Of a stretch of DNA of 64,000 nucleotides, positions 33,632 to 42,841 are shown in pieces. The notes below the pieces were generated by a model. That model saw only the letters and a list, made by a program, of their open reading frames with translations, did no database searches and was not told where the DNA came from. Location of the stretch: contig OW818665.1 of the NCBI GenBank assembly GCA_942493045.1, positions 124,001-188,000 on the forward strand, in the 5' to 3' direction. Each line of letters opens with the position of its first letter. Position 1 is the stretch's first letter. Source of the stretch: Teretinema sp942493045. GTDB taxonomy: Bacteria; Spirochaetota; Spirochaetia; Treponematales; Treponemataceae. The position numbers and the translations under genes were made by a program.

Positions 33632-35692
33632 ATGATGACGCCTGTGATTCGATCGTTCAGTTTGATTGCTCTTGCGGCTTTGCTCCTGTCTTGTTCGGTA
33701 CCGCTGGAGTCCGCGGCGCAGCGGGGAGACGGCACCTGTTCAGTGACATTGTTGCTCTCCGGGGAAACTTCCGCCGACGCCCGTACCATTACCACCAATT
33801 TCGCCTCGGTGGCCGCGGAATGGCGGCTGGTGCTGACCAGCGCCGGACGTACTACCCGGGACATCCGCCTCAGCGCCGGCTCGGCTTTGACCGTCAGCGG
33901 TCTGGAGCCGGGAACCTGGGATATCGCGGTGACCGGCTATAACGCCGCCGATGAAGTGGCGGCTGAAGGCGCGCTTACCGGCGCGGTATTAGCCCTCGGC
34001 CAGTCCAGAACTGTCACCGTACCGGTAGCTGTCTCGGTCTCCGCGGCCGGCAGCGGGACCTTTGCTTTTACGGTCAGTTTTCCCGCGACGGCCACTATCA
34101 CCCATGTGCGGGCCTATCTCGATGATGTACCCGGAGAATACATGGAGTATACTGTCGCCGACACCGGCGCCATGCATTCCGTTATCGTTTCCTGCGCCGA
34201 TCGCGCCACCCACAAAACGGCGACTTCTGGAACCTGGACACTGACGGTTGAGTTGTGGCGCGGCGAGATCGGAAATCCGACAAGCACCAGACCCTTAACG
34301 CTGGTGGAAAGCGTCAATATCTGGGACAATCTTCATTCCGACCGTTGGCTGGACAGCTCCGGCAATCTCGCAGAGCAGCGCGTTCTGGCTCTGGATGACT
34401 TTGCCAGCAATAACGTGTCTCTCGCCGGCCTTTCGTTTTTAGGCGGACAGCTGCGTACTTTGGTGGGGGTGCCCACCGTTTTTTCGCCGCTGGTCGTGGA
34501 TTATGAGCTTTATTATACTGACCCCGCGGTTACGGCTATTATTACGCGCGCCAATGCCGGCCAAACCATTGAGTATTACATCGGTAACACAGAACCAGTC
34601 TGGCAGAGTTTATCCGGTTCGGCGGTAAACCTTACCATTCCTGCAATTGCCCAGCTATTGATCCGGGTAACGGCTGCTGATGGCAACACCCAACGAACCT
34701 ATACTTTGAGTTTACAGCGCTATTTTACTATTACCTATTACCCTAACGGCGCTCTGGGCGCTCCGGTTGCGGTCACTGTCAATGCCGGTCTCACTCACAC
34801 CATGCTCCAAGTCGATTCCGCCCCGCTCAACTATGCCAATATCCGTGACGGGATAGCGCTTCGGCTGACACATTGGAAGATTAGCCCTACCGGTACCGGC
34901 GGTACGGATTTTGACCCTGCGGGACAATTCCCTGTAAGCGGAAATTATTCCTTTTATGCCCGCTGGTCTGTAATCGGCGGGAGGGGCCCGGCCGGCGGAC
35001 TGGTGTTTTACGATAAGGGCGATTACTCCGACGGCTGGCGATACCTGGAAGTTCAGGATATCCATGCCTCGGATGAGGAGACCGCAAGCTGGGTTACTCC
35101 AAGCAACCTCGCTCTGGGCGGTAACCACGCTGAGCTCGGTTGGGGAAAGTCGAACACCCTGCGTAATAGCGTTAATCAAACCGGCGGGGCAATCTGGCTC
35201 AGTCAGACCCTGAATGTAAACGGCTACCACGATTGGTTTTTGCCATCGACCGATGAATTGAGCGCGCTGTATACCCAACTGGTTTCCGCCAGCTTTGGCA
35301 GCTTCATACCAAATTATTACTGGACATCCACCGAGACAGCCGCTAACCAGGCTACCATCGTTAATTTAAACGACGGTAGCTCAATGAGTAACGCGGTAAA
35401 GGCAGTCGGATATAATTTCCGTCCCATCCGGGCCTTCGCGGACAGTGAGCCGCTGTACATTGTGATGTACCATGCCAACGGCGCTTCCGGCGGTGCGGTT
35501 CCGGAAGACAGTTATCATTATCGTGCCGGTCAGGTTGCGACAGCGCGGGAAAATAGCGGAGGGCTGACCCGAGCGGGCTTGACCTTCGCCGGCTGGAATA
35601 CCCAAGCCAACGGGATCGGGACTAATTATAACCCGGGTGATCCGCTACCCTTCGGCAATGACGATATTGTGTTGTACGCCCGTTGGCAATAA
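33632..35692 (+). CDS. Surface lipoprotein with InlB-type repeats and a DUF1566 domain
   Basis: The 686-residue protein has lipobox LLSC. Strand-rich domains (about 30-370) are followed by an InlB-type repeat (FTITYYPNGALGAP, LTHWKISPTG, YSFYARWS), a DUF1566/Lcl C-terminal domain near 450-610 (GGLVFYDKGDYSDGWRYLEV, WFLPSTDELSALYTQL, YWTSTETAANQATIVNL) and a final InlB-type repeat (YHANGASGGAVP, LTFAGWNTQANGIGTNYNPGD, VLYARWQ). DUF1566 and SUMF1 are related C-type-lectin-like folds, so this protein and its neighbour are analogous. AGGGGGG precedes tandem ATGs at 33632 and 33635; the second has better spacing. Probable surface adhesin or binding protein, co-transcribed with the gene before it. 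Confidence 0.8.
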   Translation: MMTPVIRSFSLIALAALLLSCSVPLESAAQRGDGTCSVTLLLSGETSADARTITTNFASVAAEWRLVLTSAGRTTRDIRLSAGSALTVSGLEPGTWDIAVTGYNAADEVAAEGALTGAVLALGQSRTVTVPVAVSVSAAGSGTFAFTVSFPATATITHVRAYLDDVPGEYMEYTVADTGAMHSVIVSCADRATHKTATSGTWTLTVELWRGEIGNPTSTRPLTLVESVNIWDNLHSDRWLDSSGNLAEQRVLALDDFASNNVSLAGLSFLGGQLRTLVGVPTVFSPLVVDYELYYTDPAVTAIITRANAGQTIEYYIGNTEPVWQSLSGSAVNLTIPAIAQLLIRVTAADGNTQRTYTLSLQRYFTITYYPNGALGAPVAVTVNAGLTHTMLQVDSAPLNYANIRDGIALRLTHWKISPTGTGGTDFDPAGQFPVSGNYSFYARWSVIGGRGPAGGLVFYDKGDYSDGWRYLEVQDIHASDEETASWVTPSNLALGGNHAELGWGKSNTLRNSVNQTGGAIWLSQTLNVNGYHDWFLPSTDELSALYTQLVSASFGSFIPNYYWTSTETAANQATIVNLNDGSSMSNAVKAVGYNFRPIRAFADSEPLYIVMYHANGASGGAVPEDSYHYRAGQVATARENSGGLTRAGLTFAGWNTQANGIGTNYNPGDPLPFGNDDIVLYARWQ

Positions 35693-35728
35693 AGTTTTGA
35701 CAAACGATTAACAGGAGCTGCAAAGAGC

Positions 35729-37600
35729 ATGACTGATATACACAAAGGGCCGGCGCGATCGGCAAGGGCGCGGCCGGTGCGCTATCCGCTGGTCGTAAAA
35801 CTGATCGGCATAATTTCTCTGATTATCATCGTGGCCATGGCGGCCTTTACGGCCCTGGCCACCGTTTTTTTCGCGGATGACTCGCGGGTTCGAGCCGAAG
35901 AACGCAATCTGACCTTAAGCCAGGTGGTGGCCTATCAGATGGAAGGCGAGGTGCGTTCCCTGCATTCCGGTTGTTTGTCGCTGTTGGATACGCTGCGTGA
36001 GGCCGGCTTTAACCGTACCTTTGAGCAGGTTACGGTGGCCAACTTTTTTGACCGTAACGCCCGGGTGGCCTATATCGGTGTGCCCGGCGAAAAGGCCGTT
36101 TATAACCGCAAATTTTTTACCGCTTATGAACTCGAGCCGGAAGTGGTAACCGCCTTCCTGTCCAGCCGGCCGGAAATCGCCGCCCGGGCAGCCTCCGGCG
36201 AAAGCATATTGGTCAACGCCAGCGCTTCCCTGGGACTGCCGGCCGCGGCGTTGTTCGCCCCGAACCGCGACTTCGGTACCGATAACCTGATGGTAATTAT
36301 CTTCTCCACCGAAAACCTGCAAAATATCGTGCAAACGGCTTCTGACGGTCTGACCTGGGCGGTCGGATTTGAGGGTGAGGTGCTGGTACACCCCGATCCC
36401 GAGCTGGTGACCTTGGCCGTCAACATGAGCGCTAATCCGCTGGTAGCCGAAAGTCTGACCAGCCCCTTGGAGAACTTGCAATTGCGCTATCGTGAAAGTG
36501 ACGGTAAGCGGTATATCGGCGCCTTCCGCAAACTGCCTCTCGGCCAGTTTACCGTTGCCACCAGCGTAGATCAGGACAAGGTCTATGAGGCGGCCTTCGA
36601 CGTCGCCCGCCGCAATCTCTACCTGACCGGCGTGGCCCTGCTGCTTTCGATGCTGGCGGTCTGGTTTTTCTCGAAAACCGTCAGCCGTCCGGTTATGGCC
36701 CTGGTGCGCGCCGCCAACGAGATTGAAGGCGGCAATTTTGAGCCGGATATCACGCCGACTACCCGCGACGAGCTCGGGTTGTTGACTTCCAGTTTTCAGG
36801 CCATGGGCCGCGGTTTGGCCGAACGCGAGCGCATCAAGGAGACCTTCGGAAAGTTCGTTAACCGTGAAATCGCCGAGAAGGCCCTGACCGGCCGTTTGGC
36901 TCTGGGCGGCGAGCGCAAAACCGCTACTATTTTTTTCTCGGATATCCGCTCCTTTACGGCTATCAGCGAAAAGCTGACACCGGAAGCCGTCGTGGAATTT
37001 TTGAATCAGTACATGACGCTGATGGTGGAGTGCATTGAGAAAACCGGCGGTGTGGTAGATAAGTTTATCGGAGACGCCATCATGGCGGTCTGGGGCGCGC
37101 CGGTGTCCACCGGGTCTCCCGCCGATGACGCCATGGCCTCAATTAACGCCATGCTGATGATGCGTCAGTCCCTGATGCGTTTTAACGCCGGTCGCGGCGG
37201 CGCCGATAAGCCGCTGATCCGCATCGGCTGCGGCGTGAATACCGGGACCTGTCTGGCCGGCCAGATCGGTTCGGCCCAGCGCATGGAATATACGGTGATC
37301 GGCGATGCCGTTAATCTGGCCAGCCGCATCGAGGCGCTCAACAAGCCCTTCGGTACCGACATCCTGATTTCCGAACAAACCCTGGCCCTGGTAGCCGACC
37401 GGGTGATCGTGGAGCAGATGCCGCCCATCAAGGTAAAGGGAAAGTCTGAGCCGCTTAAAATCTACGCCCTGATCAATCTGAAGAACGCGGCCGGACCGAA
37501 TACGCTTTCGGCGCTGCGCGCCCTGCTCGGCATCGAAGCCCCGGCAGGGGTTATCGATCCTGAACAGGAAGAAGTGAAATATGAAATTCTCCCGCAGTGA
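35729..37600 (+). CDS. Membrane-bound class III adenylate/guanylate cyclase with sensor domain and HAMP
   Basis: The 623-residue protein has TM1 near 24-48, an extracytoplasmic Cache-like sensor at about 50-290, TM2 near 293-315, HAMP at about 316-370 and a cyclase domain at 390-580. The metal-binding aspartates are D405 (FFSDIRSFT) and D449 (KFIGDAIMAVWG). The base-selecting pair is K445 and T522, which suits ATP, and the transition-state residues are N529 and R533 (GDAVNLASR), so it should be an active adenylate cyclase. AGGAGC precedes the ATG. Its last 20 bases overlap the FecR-domain gene, so sensor output and that envelope protein are co-produced. Confidence 0.92.
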   Translation: MTDIHKGPARSARARPVRYPLVVKLIGIISLIIIVAMAAFTALATVFFADDSRVRAEERNLTLSQVVAYQMEGEVRSLHSGCLSLLDTLREAGFNRTFEQVTVANFFDRNARVAYIGVPGEKAVYNRKFFTAYELEPEVVTAFLSSRPEIAARAASGESILVNASASLGLPAAALFAPNRDFGTDNLMVIIFSTENLQNIVQTASDGLTWAVGFEGEVLVHPDPELVTLAVNMSANPLVAESLTSPLENLQLRYRESDGKRYIGAFRKLPLGQFTVATSVDQDKVYEAAFDVARRNLYLTGVALLLSMLAVWFFSKTVSRPVMALVRAANEIEGGNFEPDITPTTRDELGLLTSSFQAMGRGLAERERIKETFGKFVNREIAEKALTGRLALGGERKTATIFFSDIRSFTAISEKLTPEAVVEFLNQYMTLMVECIEKTGGVVDKFIGDAIMAVWGAPVSTGSPADDAMASINAMLMMRQSLMRFNAGRGGADKPLIRIGCGVNTGTCLAGQIGSAQRMEYTVIGDAVNLASRIEALNKPFGTDILISEQTLALVADRVIVEQMPPIKVKGKSEPLKIYALINLKNAAGPNTLSALRALLGIEAPAGVIDPEQEEVKYEILPQ

Positions 37601-40382
37601 CGCCGCCTTCACGTTCGTTATCGGTGTATTGTCCGCTTTTTTGATCGTGCTGTTTTTGCAGGATATCAACGCTGTCTCGTTGCGCCGGGACGCGCCCGAG
37701 CTGGGTACCATTGTATTCCGTAAGCGCACCGCCACCCGCAAGAGCGCCGGTTCGCTGCGCTGGGAGCGGTTGAAAAACCTGTCGACTATTCATCAGGGCG
37801 ATACCCTGCGTACCGCCGGAGCCTCCGAGGCCGCGGTTAATTTTGAAGACGGCACCAGTCTCGATATTTTTGAAAACAGCATGCTGCGCCTGAACTTTAC
37901 CGGCGATATACCGGAAATCGAATTTCTGGGCGGGGCGATCAGCCTGGGCGGTTCCGACTCCGCGGAGACCGCTCGCCGTTCGGTACTGGTCGGCTCGACC
38001 AGGGTTGAGGTAGCCGGTCAGTCACGGGTTTCGCTGCTGCAGGACGGCACCACCCTGGCGGTCGACGTCACCGCCGGAGAGGCTTTGGTAACGGTTGACG
38101 GAGCCCAGGGAACGAGAGTGGCCGTCAACCAGGAACTGCGGATTAATTCAAAAACCGGCTCGAGCGAACTGATCGAACGCCAACTGATTCCGCTCAGTCC
38201 CGCGCAGAGCGCCCGCCTCCTGGATCAGTCACCAGCCGCCGCTTTTTCCGGCCTGTCCGCAGTCGAGTTTTCCGCCGAGGAGCGCGGCGCGTCCGCCTCC
38301 GGTGAAGACGGTACTGTTTATATTGAAGTCGCCAGGGACGCCGCTTTTACGGAGGAGGCGCGCCGGGTCAGCGCCGAGTACTCGGCGCGCACGTTGAGCG
38401 CGCGCACTGATTTGGCTTCCGGGACCTGGTTTTGGCGTCTGGCGGATTCTGCCGGGCGGGAATCGGCGGTGCGCCGTTTCAGCCTGGTTCAGGAAGCCCC
38501 GCCCCGCCTGATACTGCCGGCCGAAGGTGACAGTTTCAGCTGGCGGACCAATCCCGCGCGGATCCGTTTTTCCTGGAGCGGCTGCGAGTCAGCCCTGGCT
38601 TATATCCTTGAAATTGACAATGATCAGAATTTCGGCGCGCCGGCGGTGCGCACCCGGACGGCTTTGACCGGTCTGACTATTTCCACGCTCACCGACGGCC
38701 AGTGGTACTGGCGAGTCGTTCCGGTATACAGTCATACGCTCAGCGGTCCGGCCGCCGTTCCCGAGGCGCGCGGTCTGCGGCTTTCTCGCAGCGCGGCCAT
38801 GACCGCCCTGTCCCCGGTTCTGCCCGTCGACGGTACGCTCTTTCAAATATCACGCATTATCGAAAAGGGAATTTCTTTTTCCTGGACTCCGGAGCGCGAA
38901 GCGGCGGAGTATCAGTTGGTGATTTCGGCCAACCCCGGTCTTGAGCCGGCTCTGGCCGTGCTCCCCAGCGCACAGCCCTATTACCGGCCGGCGGCGGGGC
39001 AGTTTACTGCCCTGGCCCGCGAAGGTACGCTGTACTGGGCGGTACGCTGGATGGACGCGGAGGGTAACCTGTCGCCGCTTTCCGCCCCGCGCCGGCTGGT
39101 AGCCGTGGATGAGCTGCACGCGGTGCGTGCCCTCTTTCCTCCGGACGGCTACACCATCGCCGACTCGCTGGTTACCAATACCCGTTTTACCTGGCGCAGC
39201 ACCGTTAACTCCCGCACCGATTATCAGTTAGCCCGCGACCCGCTTTTCCGGGATGTGGTGCTCAATGAAACCGTTACCGGCGATTCCCTGCTCGGCCGCG
39301 AATTGGCTCCCGGCCAGTACTTCTGGCGCGTCCGGACCTTCAATATTGATGACTCTGTCTTCCTGGAAACCGCCGCCCGGCGCGTTCAAGTCGCGCCTCC
39401 CTTACCGCCACCGGCGCTGCTTCAACCGGCGCCGGGTTCGGCCTTTCCGGTGGTGGAGGGTAGCTCCATCGCGGTGCGCTGGTCGGAAGTGAGCGGCGCC
39501 GACTATTACCGGCTGCAGCTGTATCACAGCGGCGGTTCCGGCGAGCCCGATTTCGAACTGCCCATAATAACAGACACGCAAAGCGAGGTGCCGCTCGGTA
39601 AAATGCAGGAGGGCCCCTATCGCATCGTGCTGCAGGCCTTCGCTCTGGATACCGATGAGTCCACCCGTATTATCGGCTACCGCAGTGAATCAGCCATAAC
39701 GATGCGTAAACTGCTGCCGGTCCGGCTCGGTTCTCCGGCAAACGGCGAACTGCTGGACGGTCTGACACTACGCCGCTACGGTTTGACTTTCAGCTGGGCC
39801 AGCCGCGATACGCCCACTGCCCTGCGCCTGGCCCTGAAGCGCGATGGTCAGTCTTTCAGCTTACCCTTTGTCTATGAAAGCGGCGCCGACTCCTACACCG
39901 TGCGCAACCTTCCGGAAGGCCGCTACGAGTGGAGCGTACATGCCTCGCTCGACGAGTTTGATATTTCCAGCCGCGGGGCCGAGTCTTTCTCTGTCAGCGC
40001 CATTCCGCTGCTGCCGGCTCCCGCGCTGACCGGGCCTGCTAATTCCGCGGAGTTCGGTCCCGAACAGCTGCGCTCCAGCCGCACCATCCGCTTCAGCTGG
40101 ACGGCTGTGGCGGGTGCCAGCCGTTATACGCTGAAAATATTCCGCTCCGGCAGCAGCGATCCGGTATGGATGCGCGATGATCTGGAAGGCACGGAGTGCG
40201 TTCTGGAAGATTTGACAGTGCTGGCGCGCGGCGATTTTATCTGGGAAGTGTCCGCCCAGAGTTACTGGACCGATGGTGTGCTTGAACAGGAAGGCCGTGA
40301 ATCCCGGCAAAGTTTCCGGGTCGTTTTACCGGGACTCGGAAACCCGGCGCCGATTAAGGGAAAGGAATTTTATGGCCTCTAG
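37581..40382 (+). CDS. FecR-domain protein with tandem fibronectin-like repeats
   Basis: The 933-residue protein has an N-terminal membrane anchor (FTFVIGVLSAFLIVLFLQ). A FecR domain follows at about 45-195 (IHQGDTLRTAGASEAAVNFEDGTSLDIFENSMLRL, TRVEVAGQSRVSLLQDGTTLAVDVTAGEALVTV). After that come at least six fibronectin III-like repeats, recognisable by RFSWSGCESALAYILEID, YFWRVRTFN, FTWRSTVNSRTDYQLARD and IRFSWTAVAGASRYTLKIF. It is probably a periplasmic scaffold held in the inner membrane, possibly contacting peptidoglycan or the outer-membrane protein encoded next. It overlaps its neighbours on both sides (20 bp upstream, 11 bp downstream). Confidence 0.8.
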   Translation: MKFSRSDAAFTFVIGVLSAFLIVLFLQDINAVSLRRDAPELGTIVFRKRTATRKSAGSLRWERLKNLSTIHQGDTLRTAGASEAAVNFEDGTSLDIFENSMLRLNFTGDIPEIEFLGGAISLGGSDSAETARRSVLVGSTRVEVAGQSRVSLLQDGTTLAVDVTAGEALVTVDGAQGTRVAVNQELRINSKTGSSELIERQLIPLSPAQSARLLDQSPAAAFSGLSAVEFSAEERGASASGEDGTVYIEVARDAAFTEEARRVSAEYSARTLSARTDLASGTWFWRLADSAGRESAVRRFSLVQEAPPRLILPAEGDSFSWRTNPARIRFSWSGCESALAYILEIDNDQNFGAPAVRTRTALTGLTISTLTDGQWYWRVVPVYSHTLSGPAAVPEARGLRLSRSAAMTALSPVLPVDGTLFQISRIIEKGISFSWTPEREAAEYQLVISANPGLEPALAVLPSAQPYYRPAAGQFTALAREGTLYWAVRWMDAEGNLSPLSAPRRLVAVDELHAVRALFPPDGYTIADSLVTNTRFTWRSTVNSRTDYQLARDPLFRDVVLNETVTGDSLLGRELAPGQYFWRVRTFNIDDSVFLETAARRVQVAPPLPPPALLQPAPGSAFPVVEGSSIAVRWSEVSGADYYRLQLYHSGGSGEPDFELPIITDTQSEVPLGKMQEGPYRIVLQAFALDTDESTRIIGYRSESAITMRKLLPVRLGSPANGELLDGLTLRRYGLTFSWASRDTPTALRLALKRDGQSFSLPFVYESGADSYTVRNLPEGRYEWSVHASLDEFDISSRGAESFSVSAIPLLPAPALTGPANSAEFGPEQLRSSRTIRFSWTAVAGASRYTLKIFRSGSSDPVWMRDDLEGTECVLEDLTVLARGDFIWEVSAQSYWTDGVLEQEGRESRQSFRVVLPGLGNPAPIKGKEFYGL

Positions 40383-41598
40383 ACTGATAACCGCCGCCGC
40401 CCTGCTGATATTTTTACTTTTCCCCCTCGGTGCCCAGTCCCTGCCGAACGATAAACAGCAGCCGGGCGACGCGCAGCCGGCGGGCGCTGTCACGCAGCCC
40501 GGCACTGTCACGCCACCGGCCGCGGCCGAGGACTATTCTTTTGAATTGCAGGAAGACGGAGCGCCTCTTTTTATCCAGAGAATCAGCTGGGAAGAAGTGC
40601 GCTATGTGCTGGAATATGAACTGGAGATTCTTGATTCGGCCGGCTCTGAAATTTACCGCGGCCGCTCCGCGGTACCGGAGCAGACGGTCAGCCTGCCGGC
40701 GGGCGGGTATCGTTATCGTATTACCCTGTTTAACCTGCTCGCTCAGCCGGAAATTACCGGTGAGTGGCAGGACCTGCTTATCAAAAAGGCCGAGCTGCCC
40801 CGGCTCTCCGGCTTCGCGCCGGAAACCCTGTATCTGGAGGAAGAGCGTTTTACACTGAACCTCGACGGACGCGACCTGCTTCCGGATGCCCGGGTAGTAC
40901 TGGTTGACCCGGTACTCGGCCTGGTCCGCTATGAAGCTTCCATTGTGGAATCCGATAATCTGCGCCGTTTACAGGTATTGCTGCCAGCCGAGCGTCTGGA
41001 TTCAGGGGATTTTAAAGTTAAGGTAATCAATCCGGGCGGACTGTATGATATTCGTCCCGAAATTCTGCGGGTGCGCTATCAGAATCCCGTTGAACTGTTC
41101 GGCCAGGCTGCCGTGGCGCCCTATATTCCGTTGTTCGACAGTTGGTATACGGCCAATTGGTCCGAGCCGGTGTACCCGGCTTCGGCGCGGGGCAGCGTCT
41201 CGTTTATGTTTATTAAAAAGCGCTACGGCTATTACGGGGTTGAAGCGTCCGGCGCGTATCGGTACACCCTTGGCGGTTTCGGCGATACGGCTATTCATAC
41301 TACCGTATCCAAGGTGGCGCTTTCGGCGGTGTTTAAATACCGCCCCTTTGAACGCTTTTTTATCCTGACACGGGTGGGCGGCGGTTCTTCCTGGACGGCC
41401 ATGGAATTTCAGTACGGTTCGGTGATCGGTATCAGCCATACCACCCGGGACCCGCTGGTCAGCGCCGGCTTGGCTTTTCAGTTGATGTTAAGCAAGCACT
41501 TTTTCGCCGAGCTCGGCGCCGAATTTGAAACCATCTTTTACGACGGTTTCGCCGCCGGCGCCATCATGCCCGGTCTTTCCGCGGGCTATATCTTTTAA
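40372..41598 (+). CDS. Secreted/outer-membrane protein with IPT-like and beta-barrel domains
   Basis: The 408-residue protein begins with a signal peptide (LITAAALLIFLLFPLGAQS) and a Gln/Pro/Ala-rich stretch. Two strand-rich modules follow: about 45-140 resembles the fibronectin-like repeats of the FecR protein, and about 145-230 an IPT/TIG fold (LDGRDLLPDARVVLVDPVLGLVRYE). The C-terminal 170 residues show barrel-like alternation (GYYGVEASGAYRYTLGGFGDTAI, FFAELGAEFETIFY) and end GLSAGYIF with a terminal Phe. I chose ATG 40372 (AAAGGAA upstream). Together with the cyclase and FecR protein it may form a trans-envelope assembly. Confidence 0.72.
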   Translation: MASRLITAAALLIFLLFPLGAQSLPNDKQQPGDAQPAGAVTQPGTVTPPAAAEDYSFELQEDGAPLFIQRISWEEVRYVLEYELEILDSAGSEIYRGRSAVPEQTVSLPAGGYRYRITLFNLLAQPEITGEWQDLLIKKAELPRLSGFAPETLYLEEERFTLNLDGRDLLPDARVVLVDPVLGLVRYEASIVESDNLRRLQVLLPAERLDSGDFKVKVINPGGLYDIRPEILRVRYQNPVELFGQAAVAPYIPLFDSWYTANWSEPVYPASARGSVSFMFIKKRYGYYGVEASGAYRYTLGGFGDTAIHTTVSKVALSAVFKYRPFERFFILTRVGGGSSWTAMEFQYGSVIGISHTTRDPLVSAGLAFQLMLSKHFFAELGAEFETIFYDGFAAGAIMPGLSAGYIF

Positions 41599-41611
41599 GC
41601 CTTTTTACTTC

Positions 41612-42733
41612 TTACAACCGTATTATCCGGGAATGGGTCAGCGGTTTGTTACCGTCGGCGGTAATCAGAATGCTGTTTTCCAGACGGCAGCCGCCGTGAC
41701 GCATATCGTAGAGGCCGGGTTCCAGGGTGACGACCATGCCGGGTGTGAATACCCAGATATTGTCGTCCCGCTTGCGGATGGCCGGGCCTTCGTGGGCTTC
41801 CAGGCCGATGCCGTGGCCTAAGGCGTGGGGCATGGTCTTGCGGGCTTTGAGAAAGATTTCCTCAACCTTCGCGGAAGCTTCGCGGGTGGGTACGCCCGGT
41901 TTATAGAGCTCCAGGGCCGCTTTATAGGCTTTTTCCACCAGTTTGATCATTTTTTCCTGGGCGGCGCTCAGTTCTCCGGAGGCTATGGTGAGTGTAACGT
42001 CGCTAGTGTAGCCTTCATAATTAATCCCAAAATCCAAAATTGATAAGCCCGGAGCCGGGAAAGGCGCGGCGGTGCAGGCCGGAAAGGCGTGAATGCCGAA
42101 ACTGCGGGACGGGCCGGCGGCGAGGGTTTCAAAGCCGGTGCCCTCGGCTCCGGCCAGACGGGCTTCACGCTCAATCAGCAGGGCGGCATCGACTTCAGTC
42201 TTGATCTTGCCGTTTTTAAACTGTTTTTCCAGGGTGTTGATGATCGAATCGGTGATATCGCAGGCTTTGGTGAGGGCGGCTATTTCGGCTTCGTCCTTGA
42301 TGGAGCGCATCCGGGTGATTTCTTCGGCGGCGCTTCCTTCCTCGCGGCACAGCACGTCGTAGTTGAACAGAGCTTCCACATAGCGCAAAAAAAGCGGGTA
42401 GGGCGTGCAGGGCGGAATTTCAATTTTGGAGCGGAAAGGTACCTCTATTTTGCCGATGATGCCCTGTACGGCGTTAACCGGGTGGCGGCCGAAATCGGTA
42501 TAAGGGATGATAATGTCGACCGAAGCCATGCGTTCGGCCATGTTTTCGTCCCAGGGACAGAGCACGGCGTGGCCGGTAATGGTCAGCAGCAGCAGGGCGT
42601 CGGAGGGGTGCCCGGTGAGGTAGCGGATCGCCGGGTCGCGGCGGCCTTCGGTATCTTCCATCACAATTACGGCGACGCTGTGGCGGGCCATCCAGGTGTA
42701 TAAGTCGGAGCGGCGTTTTACGTAGACATCCAT
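41612..42733 (-). CDS. M24 family metallopeptidase (Xaa-Pro aminopeptidase-like)
   Basis: This 373-residue protein has a creatinase-like N-terminal domain (1-140) and a pita-bread catalytic domain. All five metal ligands are visible: D234 (ILDFGI), D245 (TSDVT), H307 (LGHGIGLEAHEGP), E338 (LEPGLY) and E352 (RLENSI). It should cleave N-terminal residues preceding proline from cytoplasmic peptides. No Shine-Dalgarno is present and TATACT ends 7 bases before the ATG, so the mRNA is probably leaderless. It is divergent from a sugar symporter gene. Confidence 0.9.
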   Translation of the reverse strand: MDVYVKRRSDLYTWMARHSVAVIVMEDTEGRRDPAIRYLTGHPSDALLLLTITGHAVLCPWDENMAERMASVDIIIPYTDFGRHPVNAVQGIIGKIEVPFRSKIEIPPCTPYPLFLRYVEALFNYDVLCREEGSAAEEITRMRSIKDEAEIAALTKACDITDSIINTLEKQFKNGKIKTEVDAALLIEREARLAGAEGTGFETLAAGPSRSFGIHAFPACTAAPFPAPGLSILDFGINYEGYTSDVTLTIASGELSAAQEKMIKLVEKAYKAALELYKPGVPTREASAKVEEIFLKARKTMPHALGHGIGLEAHEGPAIRKRDDNIWVFTPGMVVTLEPGLYDMRHGGCRLENSILITADGNKPLTHSRIIRL

Positions 42734-42740
42734 GCTTAGT

Positions 42741-42770
42741 AGTATACTTCAATTTCTTTGACAGGGTAAA
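42741..42770 (-). promoter_or_regulatory. Promoter of the M24 peptidase gene, leaderless type
   Basis: TTTACC (42770-42765), 18 bp, TATACT (42746-42741), 7 bases to the ATG at 42733. It overlaps the divergent symporter promoter, so the two may compete for polymerase. Confidence 0.6.
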
Positions 42771-42786
42771 GCAAATAGTCTATCAT
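42758..42786 (+). promoter_or_regulatory. Promoter of the GPH symporter gene
   Basis: Consensus TTGACA (42758-42763), exactly 17 bp, TATCAT (42781-42786). The predicted start is near 42793, giving a leader of about 49 bases with a hairpin and U8 tract. Confidence 0.75.
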
Positions 42787-42795
42787 ACGATACAC

Positions 42796-42822
42796 CTGCT
42801 CTCGCTCAGCAGAGTTTTTTTT
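42796..42822 (+). terminator. Possible leader attenuator before the GPH symporter
   Basis: CTGCT and AGCAG form a short stem around CTCGCTC, followed by T8 at 42815-42822. It begins only a few bases after the predicted transcription start. It looks like a small intrinsic terminator in the leader, although a 5-bp stem is weak. Confidence 0.35.
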
Positions 42823-42841
42823 GTTTATTGCGGGGTATCCC

